The notes under the pieces are model-generated. The model did not search any database. It worked only from the letters and a program-made list of their open reading frames with translations, and was not told the DNA's origin. A DNA stretch of 5,091 nucleotides. Origin: JBGYPP01 sp041838515 (GTDB lineage Bacteria > Bacillota > Clostridia > Lachnospirales > Lachnospiraceae). Positions 1 to 5,091 of this stretch are shown piece after piece. The stretch is from assembly GCA_041838515.1 (NCBI GenBank), contig JBGYPP010000071.1:1-5091 (forward strand), given 5' to 3'. Position 1 is the stretch's first letter. Every line of letters begins with the position of its first letter. Position numbers and translations under genes: made by a program.

Positions 1-24
1 AAAAAATTCTTTTTTTCAAAAAAA
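1..24. other. A/T homopolymer tract covering the glycosyltransferase stop codon
   Basis: The first 24 bases are almost pure A/T in an otherwise G+C-rich window. On the minus strand the gene ends GCC followed by seven T, then GA of the TGA stop, then AAAAAAGAATTTTTT, a 6-base A/T inverted repeat around GAA. It could be part of a transcription end signal whose remainder lies outside the window; there is no G+C-rich stem before the T-run, so a classical terminator is not shown. Confidence 0.35.
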
Positions 25-1608
25 GGCCGCCTGCGCCATCACCTGATCCAGCAAACGCCGCATATGCCCCTCGGTGTCCATGAGATAGGCCGCCCTCTCC
101 CTGGCCAGAGCAGACATCTGCGCATACATCTGGCCGTCCTCCATCAGCGCCAGGACCGTGTCATACATCTCCTGATAATCCGCCACCAGGAAATCCCCGC
201 CTACATTATAAGCCACATCTCCAAAATCCAGGCTCAGCGCGGGCTTGCCCATATACAGGGCCTCCACAGCCGAGGTGCCGCCCCCCCGGCGACGGGGATT
301 GAGATATACATCCCCCAGGCTGTGGTAGGAGAGTATGTCCAGGACTAAGCCGGACGGACGGAAACGCTGCCGCCATATCTCCCCCCTGCCATGCCACCAG
401 GGCCTTTCTACTTCCCCCTGGCCCAGCGCCATGATATACGCGCCGGCATCCATCAGCCTCTCCAGCAATTCCAGAAAATCCCCGTCGCACTCCTGCTGCA
501 GTCTGGTTCCCACTATATGTACCACAAAGGCCTCCTCCGGCAGGCCCAAGGCCTCCCTGGAACCGCTGTGGCCATTGGGCACGAAGTCAAAGGTAAAGGG
601 CGCATACAGCATATGCCCGGGCCGGTGCCAGCGGCGCTCATAAGCCAGATCCTCTTCCCCTATGGGCCGGCCCAGCACCTGCCACTGGCTGCGGCAGATA
701 GCGACCTGGCTGGGAACGGTATTCTGGGTAATCACCGGCACCAGCGCCGCCACCAGATCCGCCAAGGGGGACATAGCCCCCAGGGAGAGGGCGAACAGGG
801 GCTTCTCCCTGGCCAACATGGCCAAAAAATCCGCCATATCCCGGGCATTGGGCATATTCTGTTGGAATTGGAAATAGGGTATGGATACACCCTTCCACTC
901 CATCCTATCCCTCTCCAAGTTCTCCTCCATATAGGCCGCGCCTATCACCTCCCTGGCCAGAATACGGACATTGCCGCCATACATCTCCGCCGTATTCACC
1001 AGCAAGGGTGTGATGCCCAGGGAGCGGAGGAAAAAAGAGCATCTATCTAGCGCCGTCTTGGTAGGCCCATGGGCCGTTTGCAAGAACTGGCCCACCAGCA
1101 CCAGACAGAATCGCGGATTGCGCCGGGGCTGGGGTATCCATGCCAGCTCCTGCCCCAGGGCCTCCACCTCCCGTCCATAGGCCCCCACTATCTGTCCGTA
1201 CAATCCCTCGGCCACATCCTGGCAGTTCCCATCCCAGGCGCACCTGCCCAGAAAGGCATATCTATACAATTGCCACATGCCGCCATAGCGCCCCTCCGGC
1301 GCCAGCCGGGGCCAGTTCTCCTCCAGCAGCGCCTCCAGACAGCGGCCTGCCTCCTGGGGCCGGCCGGTAAATCCCGCCAGCGCAGTCAGCAGATAAAAAT
1401 ACGGCTCCCGGTCCATATCCACGGCCTCCGATTCCAAAGCCGCCCCCCATGCCTCGGCCAGCGCCAGCCTGTCCTCCTCGTCCAGGGCGAACATAGCCTC
1501 CTCCAGGCGGCCGGACATAGCCTCCAGCTCCTCGTACCCTATCTCCCCCTCCCAGGCCCGGACAGCCGCCTGCCTGCAACGGCTCCAGCTCTGATGCATA
1601 TCCTCCAT
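16..1608 (-). CDS. GT-B-fold glycosyltransferase-like protein with helical N-terminal extension
   Basis: A probable cytoplasmic sugar transferase; donor and acceptor are unknown. Numbering from the Met at 1608 (530 residues), positions 1 to about 155 are helix-rich and lack catalytic motifs, perhaps a TPR-like or partner-binding region. Residues 166-198 look like the first Rossmann strand and loop of a GT-B enzyme, with VGQFLQ followed by HGPTK (His180). TQNTVPSQ occurs at 294-301. The C-terminal nucleotide-sugar domain starts near VVHIVGTRL (362-370) and carries the best evidence: DVYLNPRRRGGGTSAVEAL at 433-451, the NPxRxGGGTSxxEAL.xGxP donor-binding pattern, then YMGKPALSLDFGD. There is no signal peptide or membrane helix. 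A Met at 1635 is also in frame and would add nine residues, but it lacks a good ribosome site and sits just after a hairpin; 1608 has GGGAGG 9 bases upstream. The lack of other sugar genes nearby leaves the pathway open. Family membership is inferred from motifs only. Confidence 0.82.
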   Translation of the reverse strand: MEDMHQSWSRCRQAAVRAWEGEIGYEELEAMSGRLEEAMFALDEEDRLALAEAWGAALESEAVDMDREPYFYLLTALAGFTGRPQEAGRCLEALLEENWPRLAPEGRYGGMWQLYRYAFLGRCAWDGNCQDVAEGLYGQIVGAYGREVEALGQELAWIPQPRRNPRFCLVLVGQFLQTAHGPTKTALDRCSFFLRSLGITPLLVNTAEMYGGNVRILAREVIGAAYMEENLERDRMEWKGVSIPYFQFQQNMPNARDMADFLAMLAREKPLFALSLGAMSPLADLVAALVPVITQNTVPSQVAICRSQWQVLGRPIGEEDLAYERRWHRPGHMLYAPFTFDFVPNGHSGSREALGLPEEAFVVHIVGTRLQQECDGDFLELLERLMDAGAYIMALGQGEVERPWWHGRGEIWRQRFRPSGLVLDILSYHSLGDVYLNPRRRGGGTSAVEALYMGKPALSLDFGDVAYNVGGDFLVADYQEMYDTVLALMEDGQMYAQMSALARERAAYLMDTEGHMRRLLDQVMAQAAFF

Positions 1609-1617
1609 ATCACCCAA

Positions 1618-1623
1618 CCTCCC
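1618..1623 (-). promoter_or_regulatory. Probable ribosome binding site for the glycosyltransferase gene
   Basis: GGGAGG lies 9 bases before the ATG at 1608. It falls inside the coding frame if translation instead starts at 1635, where only a weak AGG is available and a hairpin stem ends 8 bases upstream. This favours the start at 1608. A further Met three codons on (1599) has GGAGG only 2 bases away, which is too close. Confidence 0.5.
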
Positions 1624-1643
1624 TATAGCATCCATCTATGCCT

Positions 1644-1669
1644 GGGCCTATGGCTGCGCCATACCGCCC
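1644..1669 (-). other. Hairpin in the leader before the glycosyltransferase gene
   Basis: A perfect 6-base inverted repeat, TATGGC-GCA-GCCATA on the minus strand (1649-1663), is extended by a GGGC/GCCC outer stem across a small 2x1 internal loop. It lies in the longest non-coding gap (1609 or 1636 to 1714) between the zinc-ribbon gene and the glycosyltransferase gene. No T-run follows on either strand, so it is not a standard intrinsic terminator. It could attenuate, protect an mRNA end, or be chance in G+C-rich sequence. Confidence 0.4.
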
Positions 1670-1686
1670 CTCTGCCTGCCTCTGCC
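1669..1686. repeat. Short tandem direct repeat in the intergenic leader
   Basis: Two exact copies of CCTCTGCC on the plus strand at 1669-1676 and 1679-1686, separated by TG (period 10), next to the leader hairpin. This could be a 10-base-period protein site or simply low-complexity spacer sequence; nothing in the window distinguishes the two. Confidence 0.35.
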
Positions 1687-1714
1687 GGCGTTGCCCAAGC
1701 CCCAGCCCATATCC

Positions 1715-2479
1715 TCAAAAATGCAACCGCCGCCGCACTTCGCCCCGCAGCCGCCGCCGGGACAGCACGGTGATAATGGCCACATCCGCCACGGCCAGCA
1801 CCGTCAGTGTGATGGCCGACCAGCCCAGCGCCAGCCTATGCCCCAAAAATCTATCCACCAGCAGCTCCAGCCCGGCACAGTATATGCCCACAGCCGTCAC
1901 CACATATAGGGACATGGTGAGGAAGGAAAGGGGAAAGCGGCGGACGCAAAAGGCCAGCGCCAGGCCCAGGCCCAGATTGAGCAGGACTATGGGCCATCCC
2001 AGGCCCCAGACCCAGGCCAGGGAGCCGCTGAGCAGGCCCAACAGATACAGATAAAAGAGCAGGGCCGCCCCATCCAGCGCCAGATAGACATACACCGACC
2101 ATCTCCCCCGCATCCACACAGGCAACAAGGCCACCCACAGCAACAGACAAAGACCCACCACGGCCAGGGACCAGAGATTGGCCGAAAACACCCAGAGATT
2201 GAGCAAACCGAAGACCAGGGCAGTAGATCCCATCAGCGCCGTCCACAAAATGGCCAAATCCTTGCGCCGCACCTCCTCTATGGGTGTTTTCTCCGCCGGA
2301 AAGGGAGAGCGGACCGGGCGTATCTCCCCCTGACGAATCTCTATATCCAGGCCCCGCTGCTCCACCACCCACTCCCCGGACTTCTCCCCCGGCACCAGGT
2401 GCAGGACCGGGGTATTGCACAGGGGACAGGCCCCAAGGCTATCCCCGAGTTCCACTCCGCAATGCACGCAATAAGCCAT
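1715..2479 (-). CDS. Zinc-ribbon, six-helix membrane protein of unknown function (DUF6320-like)
   Basis: A 254-residue protein of unknown function. Residues 4-21 form a short zinc ribbon (Cys4-x2-Cys7 and Cys18-x2-Cys21, each pair in a typical CxxCG/CPLC knuckle). A polar linker of about 50 residues follows, then six hydrophobic segments near 75-97, 103-121, 128-150, 154-178, 184-206 and 217-239. The tail RRRLRGEVRRR at 241-251 is strongly basic, so by the positive-inside rule both the ribbon and the C-terminus should be cytoplasmic. The frame is open upstream to 2641, but the start at 2479 is preferred: it has an AGGAGG site 4 bases upstream, places the ribbon at the extreme N-terminus, and avoids overlapping murE. 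The arrangement matches what I remember of DUF6320 proteins of Clostridia; that assignment is from memory. It is probably co-transcribed with murE (19-base gap), but no enzymatic motif links it to wall synthesis. It could be a sensor or a membrane-complex subunit. Confidence 0.88.
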   Translation of the reverse strand: MAYCVHCGVELGDSLGACPLCNTPVLHLVPGEKSGEWVVEQRGLDIEIRQGEIRPVRSPFPAEKTPIEEVRRKDLAILWTALMGSTALVFGLLNLWVFSANLWSLAVVGLCLLLWVALLPVWMRGRWSVYVYLALDGAALLFYLYLLGLLSGSLAWVWGLGWPIVLLNLGLGLALAFCVRRFPLSFLTMSLYVVTAVGIYCAGLELLVDRFLGHRLALGWSAITLTVLAVADVAIITVLSRRRLRGEVRRRLHF

Positions 2480-2483
2480 GCCG

Positions 2484-2489
2484 CCTCCT
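2484..2489 (-). promoter_or_regulatory. Ribosome binding site that fixes the zinc-ribbon gene start
   Basis: A perfect AGGAGG, within a longer AGAGAGGAGG purine tract, sits 4 bases before the ATG at 2479, in the gap after the murE stop. It is the strongest Shine-Dalgarno sequence in the window and decides the start against the longer upstream frame inside murE. Confidence 0.8.
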
Positions 2490-2498
2490 CTCTCCGCC

Positions 2499-4025
2499 CT
2501 AGGCCTGCCTAGAGGCCAGGTATGCCGCCAATATCTCTCTCTCATCCATGGGATATTTGACCCCCTGTATCTCCTGGTAATCCTCATGGCCCTTACCGCA
2601 GAGCAGGACCATATCCCCTGGCCGGGCGTGGTCCAGGGCATAGGCTATGGCCTCCTTGCGGTCAGCTATCTCCACAAAGGCCCCGCCGGTGGGTTCTATG
2701 CCAGCGCGTATATCCGCCAGTATGGCCAGAGGGTCTTCCCAGCGGGGATTGTCCGAGGTCAATATGCTCCAATCCGCCAGCCGGCCGGCCACCTCCCCCA
2801 TCTGGCAGCGCCGGTCCCTGGCCCTGTTGCCGCCGCAGCCAAAGAGGCAGACCAGGCGGCCAGGCCCGTATTCCCGCAGCGTGCGCAGCAGGCTTTCCAG
2901 CGCCATGGCATTGTGCGCATAATCGATCAGGCATATGGCACCGCCTCCCACCTCCACAGCCTCAGTGCGGCCCTTGACCCTCAGCCCCCACAGAGCCCGG
3001 CCCAAGGCTTGGGCAGTACCCCCGGCAGGCAGGCGGCCCTCCCCTTGCAGCAGCCGCAGGGCCGCCAGCGCAGCCAAGGCATTGTATACATTGAAGCGCC
3101 CGGGCAGGCCCAGATGCCAGCGGCCCTCCTCCCCGGCCAGGCCAAAGGATACGCCGGGCAGCCCCCCCTCCCAGGAGAGCTTTACATCCTCCGCCCGGTA
3201 TTCGGCCCCAGCGCCCAGGCCAAAGCTGTGGAGCCGGCAGCTGTGGCCTTGGACCACCTCCTGCCAGTGTCCGTCATCCACATTGACCAAACCCAGACGG
3301 CACATGGTAAAGAGCCGCCGCTTGCACTCCAGATAATGCGCAAAAGACTCATGCTCACCCGCGCCTATATGGTCCGGCTCCAGATTGGTAAATATGCCCA
3401 GATCCAGCACAAAGCCGTCGCTTCTGCGCATCATCAGCGCCTGGGAGGACACCTCCATCACCACGCCGTCCATGCCCGCCTCCACCATGCGCGCCATGGT
3501 CTGCTGGAGGATATAGGACTCCGGCGTGGTGTTGGCCGCCGGAAGGCTCTGTCCGCCTATACAGCTCTCTATAGTGCCTATTAGGCCCATACGCAGGCCC
3601 AGGGCCTCCAGCAGGGCCTTTATCATATATGTGGTGGTGGTCTTGCCCTTGGTGCCTGTCACGCCTATGGTCAGCAGCCGCCGGGCCGGATGGCCAAAAT
3701 AGGCGGCGGAGAGGCGAGCCAGTGCCTCCCGTCCATCCTCCACCCGGATGCGGCATACGCCCCCGGCTCCGGGCAGGCCGGCCAGCCTCTCCTCCATGCG
3801 GCCTGCCTCTTCGCTGTATACCAGGACGGCTGCGCCCCTCTCCAAGGCCTCCGGCACAGCCTCATGGCCGTCAAAGGCCATGCCCCGCAGGCAGACGAAT
3901 ATGCCCCCGGCCTCCACCCGCCGGGAGTCGTAATACAGGCCGGCCAAGGGCAGGCTCTCCAGCTCCGGCCCCCCGGTATGGGTATAAGCCATCTCCTCAA
4001 ACAATGACAGACAATTTCTCTCCAT
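2499..4025 (-). CDS. murE: UDP-N-acetylmuramoyl-tripeptide synthetase (MurE), probably meso-diaminopimelate-adding
   Basis: MurE is the cytoplasmic ATP-dependent ligase that adds the third amino acid to UDP-MurNAc-L-Ala-D-Glu in peptidoglycan precursor synthesis. The 508-residue length is normal for the family. Visible motifs: N-terminal substrate-binding domain with YDSRRV at 31-37; ATP P-loop GTKGKTTTT at 124-132; NTTPES at 165-170; EVSSQ at 191-195; DHIG at 218-221; Lys235 in YLECK, the expected carbamylated lysine; DYAHN at 368-372; GCGGNRARDRR at 396-406; DNPRWE at 425-430; and GKGHEDYQ at 477-484. DNPRxE is the established signature of enzymes using meso-diaminopimelate; lysine-adding enzymes differ there. 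The P-loop and EVSSQ/DHIGxxEH segments resemble the Gram-positive streptococcal-type branch. The chosen start keeps the usual short lead-in before the uridine-binding domain; the next Met (residue 12) has a purine-rich tract directly against it with no room for a ribosome site. It follows recJ by 9 bases and precedes the zinc-ribbon gene by 19. Confidence 0.97.
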   Translation of the reverse strand: MERNCLSLFEEMAYTHTGGPELESLPLAGLYYDSRRVEAGGIFVCLRGMAFDGHEAVPEALERGAAVLVYSEEAGRMEERLAGLPGAGGVCRIRVEDGREALARLSAAYFGHPARRLLTIGVTGTKGKTTTTYMIKALLEALGLRMGLIGTIESCIGGQSLPAANTTPESYILQQTMARMVEAGMDGVVMEVSSQALMMRRSDGFVLDLGIFTNLEPDHIGAGEHESFAHYLECKRRLFTMCRLGLVNVDDGHWQEVVQGHSCRLHSFGLGAGAEYRAEDVKLSWEGGLPGVSFGLAGEEGRWHLGLPGRFNVYNALAALAALRLLQGEGRLPAGGTAQALGRALWGLRVKGRTEAVEVGGGAICLIDYAHNAMALESLLRTLREYGPGRLVCLFGCGGNRARDRRCQMGEVAGRLADWSILTSDNPRWEDPLAILADIRAGIEPTGGAFVEIADRKEAIAYALDHARPGDMVLLCGKGHEDYQEIQGVKYPMDEREILAAYLASRQA

Positions 4026-4028
4026 GCT

Positions 4029-4035
4029 CTCCCCC
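4029..4035 (-). promoter_or_regulatory. Ribosome binding site of murE, touching the recJ stop codon
   Basis: On the minus strand the sequence reads TAGGGGGAGAGC then ATG. The G-rich GGGGGAG tract begins with the last base of the recJ TAG stop, so ribosomes finishing recJ arrive on the murE site. This fits translational coupling. The match to AGGAGG is imperfect and the spacing short (3 bases), which may make murE expression depend on that coupling. Confidence 0.6.
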
Positions 4036-5091
4036 TAGCGAAAATGCTTCAAAATCCATTTCACACTCTCCTGGCCATTGTAGCGGGATATCTCCACCTG
4101 ATAGGCCATATCCAGAGCCACCCGGCCCCTGCCGGCCAGTACCTGGCTCCAGGCCTGGCTGCCGGCCTTGGCCACTATACACCGGCCCAGGCCGTCAGCA
4201 TGGGCGAAATAGACCATCTGCCTACGCAGGCCAGGCTCCGGCTGTACAGTCAGCCGGGCATAGGCGCCCTCCCGCCCCATGGGGCTGACCCTCTCCACCA
4301 CCACAGCCCTCTGCACAAACAAGGGCTTGGGATTCTGGTGGCCGAAAGGCGCCAGGCTCTCCAACTCCGCAGCCAGCGCCATATCCGCCCGGGCCATGGG
4401 CAGCTCCAGATCCAGCCGGACCAGCTCGTAAAAATCCTCCTCCGACAGGCCGGCATGGGTCAGCAGCCGCAGCCGCAGCGGCTCTATGGCCTCCTCGCCT
4501 CCGGCCAGTGTAAATCCCGCCGCCCCCTTATGGCCGCCGAAGCGGGCGAGGAGATCTTGGGCCTGGCAGAGCTTCTCATACATGGAATACGCATCTATGG
4601 AACGGCCCGATCCCTTGATACATCCCTCGCCACGGGTCAGCACAAAGCTGGGCCTGTGGTACCTCTCCCGTATGCGGCCTGCCAGTATGCCGGCCAGGCT
4701 CTCATGGGCCTGGGGCAGATAGACCAGCAGCACCGGATCCTCCCCCAGCCCCCTTTCCTCTATATAGGCCCAGGCCTCCTCCAAGGCCTGGGCTGTCAGA
4801 TCCTTGCGCCCTGCGTTGACCTCCACCAGCTCCCCGGCCAGGGCCAGCGCCCTCTGCCCGGAGGCGCCCAGCAGCTCCAAGGCCATGCCGGCCTCCCGCA
4901 GACGGCCTGCGGCATTGAGGCAGGGGCCTAGGACAAAGCCCAGATGGTAGGCATCTATGGCCGCCTCCTCCAGCCCCGCCGCCTGCGCCAGGGCGGACAG
5001 TCCCGGATGGCTGCCCCTGCGCAGGGCTTCCAGACCGGCTTTGACAAAGACCCTGTTCTCCCCCAGCAGGGGCATAATATCGCAGACCGTG
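4035..5091 (-). CDS. recJ: RecJ single-stranded-DNA 5'-3' exonuclease, C-terminal part (5' end outside window)
   Basis: RecJ degrades single-stranded DNA 5' to 3' in recombination, mismatch and replication-fork repair, and acts in the cytoplasm. The reading frame is open to the window edge; about 352 codons are visible, roughly the last 60% of a typical 560-600 residue RecJ. Counting from the Met codon at 5075, the sequence shows GPCLNAAGRL at 50-59 (the GPRxNAxGR motif of DHH phosphoesterases), HES..GILAGRI at 124-135, GSGRSI at 155-160 and FGGHKGAAGFTL at 179-190, which is the diagnostic DHHA1 nucleic-acid-binding motif. An OB-like C-terminal region follows the LAPFGHQNPKPLF stretch at 241-253. 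The DHH catalytic motifs would lie upstream and cannot be checked. The Cys in GPCLNAAGR replaces the usual Arg; I recall this variant in clostridial RecJs, so I read it as lineage-typical and not inactivating. The TAG stop lies 9 bases before murE, suggesting co-transcription. Confidence 0.95.
   Translation of the reverse strand, partial: TVCDIMPLLGENRVFVKAGLEALRRGSHPGLSALAQAAGLEEAAIDAYHLGFVLGPCLNAAGRLREAGMALELLGASGQRALALAGELVEVNAGRKDLTAQALEEAWAYIEERGLGEDPVLLVYLPQAHESLAGILAGRIRERYHRPSFVLTRGEGCIKGSGRSIDAYSMYEKLCQAQDLLARFGGHKGAAGFTLAGGEEAIEPLRLRLLTHAGLSEEDFYELVRLDLELPMARADMALAAELESLAPFGHQNPKPLFVQRAVVVERVSPMGREGAYARLTVQPEPGLRRQMVYFAHADGLGRCIVAKAGSQAWSQVLAGRGRVALDMAYQVEISRYNGQESVKWILKHFR

Noticed and set aside
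1644..1669. Intrinsic terminator after the zinc-ribbon gene
   Set aside because: A hairpin exists, but neither side is followed by a T-run, which a rho-independent terminator needs.
1636..1714. Promoter for the glycosyltransferase gene in the intergenic gap
   Set aside because: A TTGCAT near the end of the upstream gene could serve as a weak -35, but I find no matching -10 box at suitable spacing, so no promoter is called.
391..1773. Two plus-strand open frames (391-1050 and 1069-1773) opposite the glycosyltransferase gene
   Set aside because: Both are complements of the motif-bearing minus-strand gene; their products are Pro/Gln/His-rich and show no domain.
1955..2035. Repeats of AGGCCCAGG/CCAGGCC type resembling a small repeat array
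   Set aside because: They encode the Leu/Gly-rich membrane helices of the zinc-ribbon protein; copies are short and irregular and fit codon bias, with no spacer pattern of a CRISPR or other array.
2480..2641. N-terminal extension of the zinc-ribbon protein by 54 residues
   Set aside because: The extension overlaps the 3' end of murE in another frame, has no family-like sequence, and the AGGAGG just before 2479 gives a far better start.
2478..3584. Plus-strand open frame of 368 codons opposite murE
   Set aside because: It lies wholly antisense to murE, whose motifs are unmistakable. The translation is rich in Gln, Pro, Ala and His with no recognisable domain, as expected from the complement of a G+C-rich gene.
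4044..4931. Plus-strand open frame of 295 codons opposite recJ
   Set aside because: Antisense to conserved RecJ DHHA1 and OB regions; low-complexity Gln/Pro/Leu-rich product without motifs.
4917..4944. Loss of a conserved RecJ arginine (GPCLNAAGR in place of GPRxNAxGR) as a sign of an inactive enzyme
   Set aside because: I recall the same Cys variant in clostridial RecJs, and all other visible motifs are intact, so it looks lineage-typical.

Overview
The window is a dense bacterial chromosomal segment of roughly 60% G+C (estimated by eye) in which all four genes lie on the minus strand, so they read from position 5091 down to 1. It looks like a Clostridia (Bacillota) genome, probably a gut-type or Lachnospirales-like lineage. 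Three features point that way: a RecJ with the GPCLNAAGR motif variant, a MurE of the GTKGKTT/EVSSQ/DHIGxxEH type, and a zinc-ribbon membrane protein of the kind common in that class. I recognised these from family knowledge and ran no search, so the taxonomic call is tentative.

Layout in transcription order: (1) 5091-4035, the C-terminal ~350 residues of the single-strand exonuclease RecJ, with its N-terminal catalytic half beyond the window edge; (2) 4025-2499, complete murE, the UDP-MurNAc-tripeptide ligase of peptidoglycan synthesis, with a DNPR signature predicting meso-diaminopimelate as substrate; (3) 2479-1715, a 254-residue protein with an N-terminal CxxC/CxxC zinc ribbon and six predicted membrane helices; (4) 1608 (or 1635)-16, a GT-B-type glycosyltransferase-like protein with a helical N-terminal extension. 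Spacings are 9, 19 and about 80-106 bases, so recJ, murE and the zinc-ribbon gene look like one operon. The glycosyltransferase gene follows a longer leader containing a short hairpin and may be partly uncoupled. The last gene ends in an A/T homopolymer tract at the window edge.

Functionally the set mixes DNA repair (RecJ), cell-wall precursor synthesis (MurE), an uncharacterised membrane protein and a probable sugar transferase. Only murE and possibly the glycosyltransferase share an envelope theme. No mobile element, CRISPR array, RNA gene, phage or defence cassette is visible. I do not see a clear new biological system. The most distinctive signal is the overwhelming use of ATA for isoleucine (about 40 of 56 codons by hand count) in G+C-rich genes.
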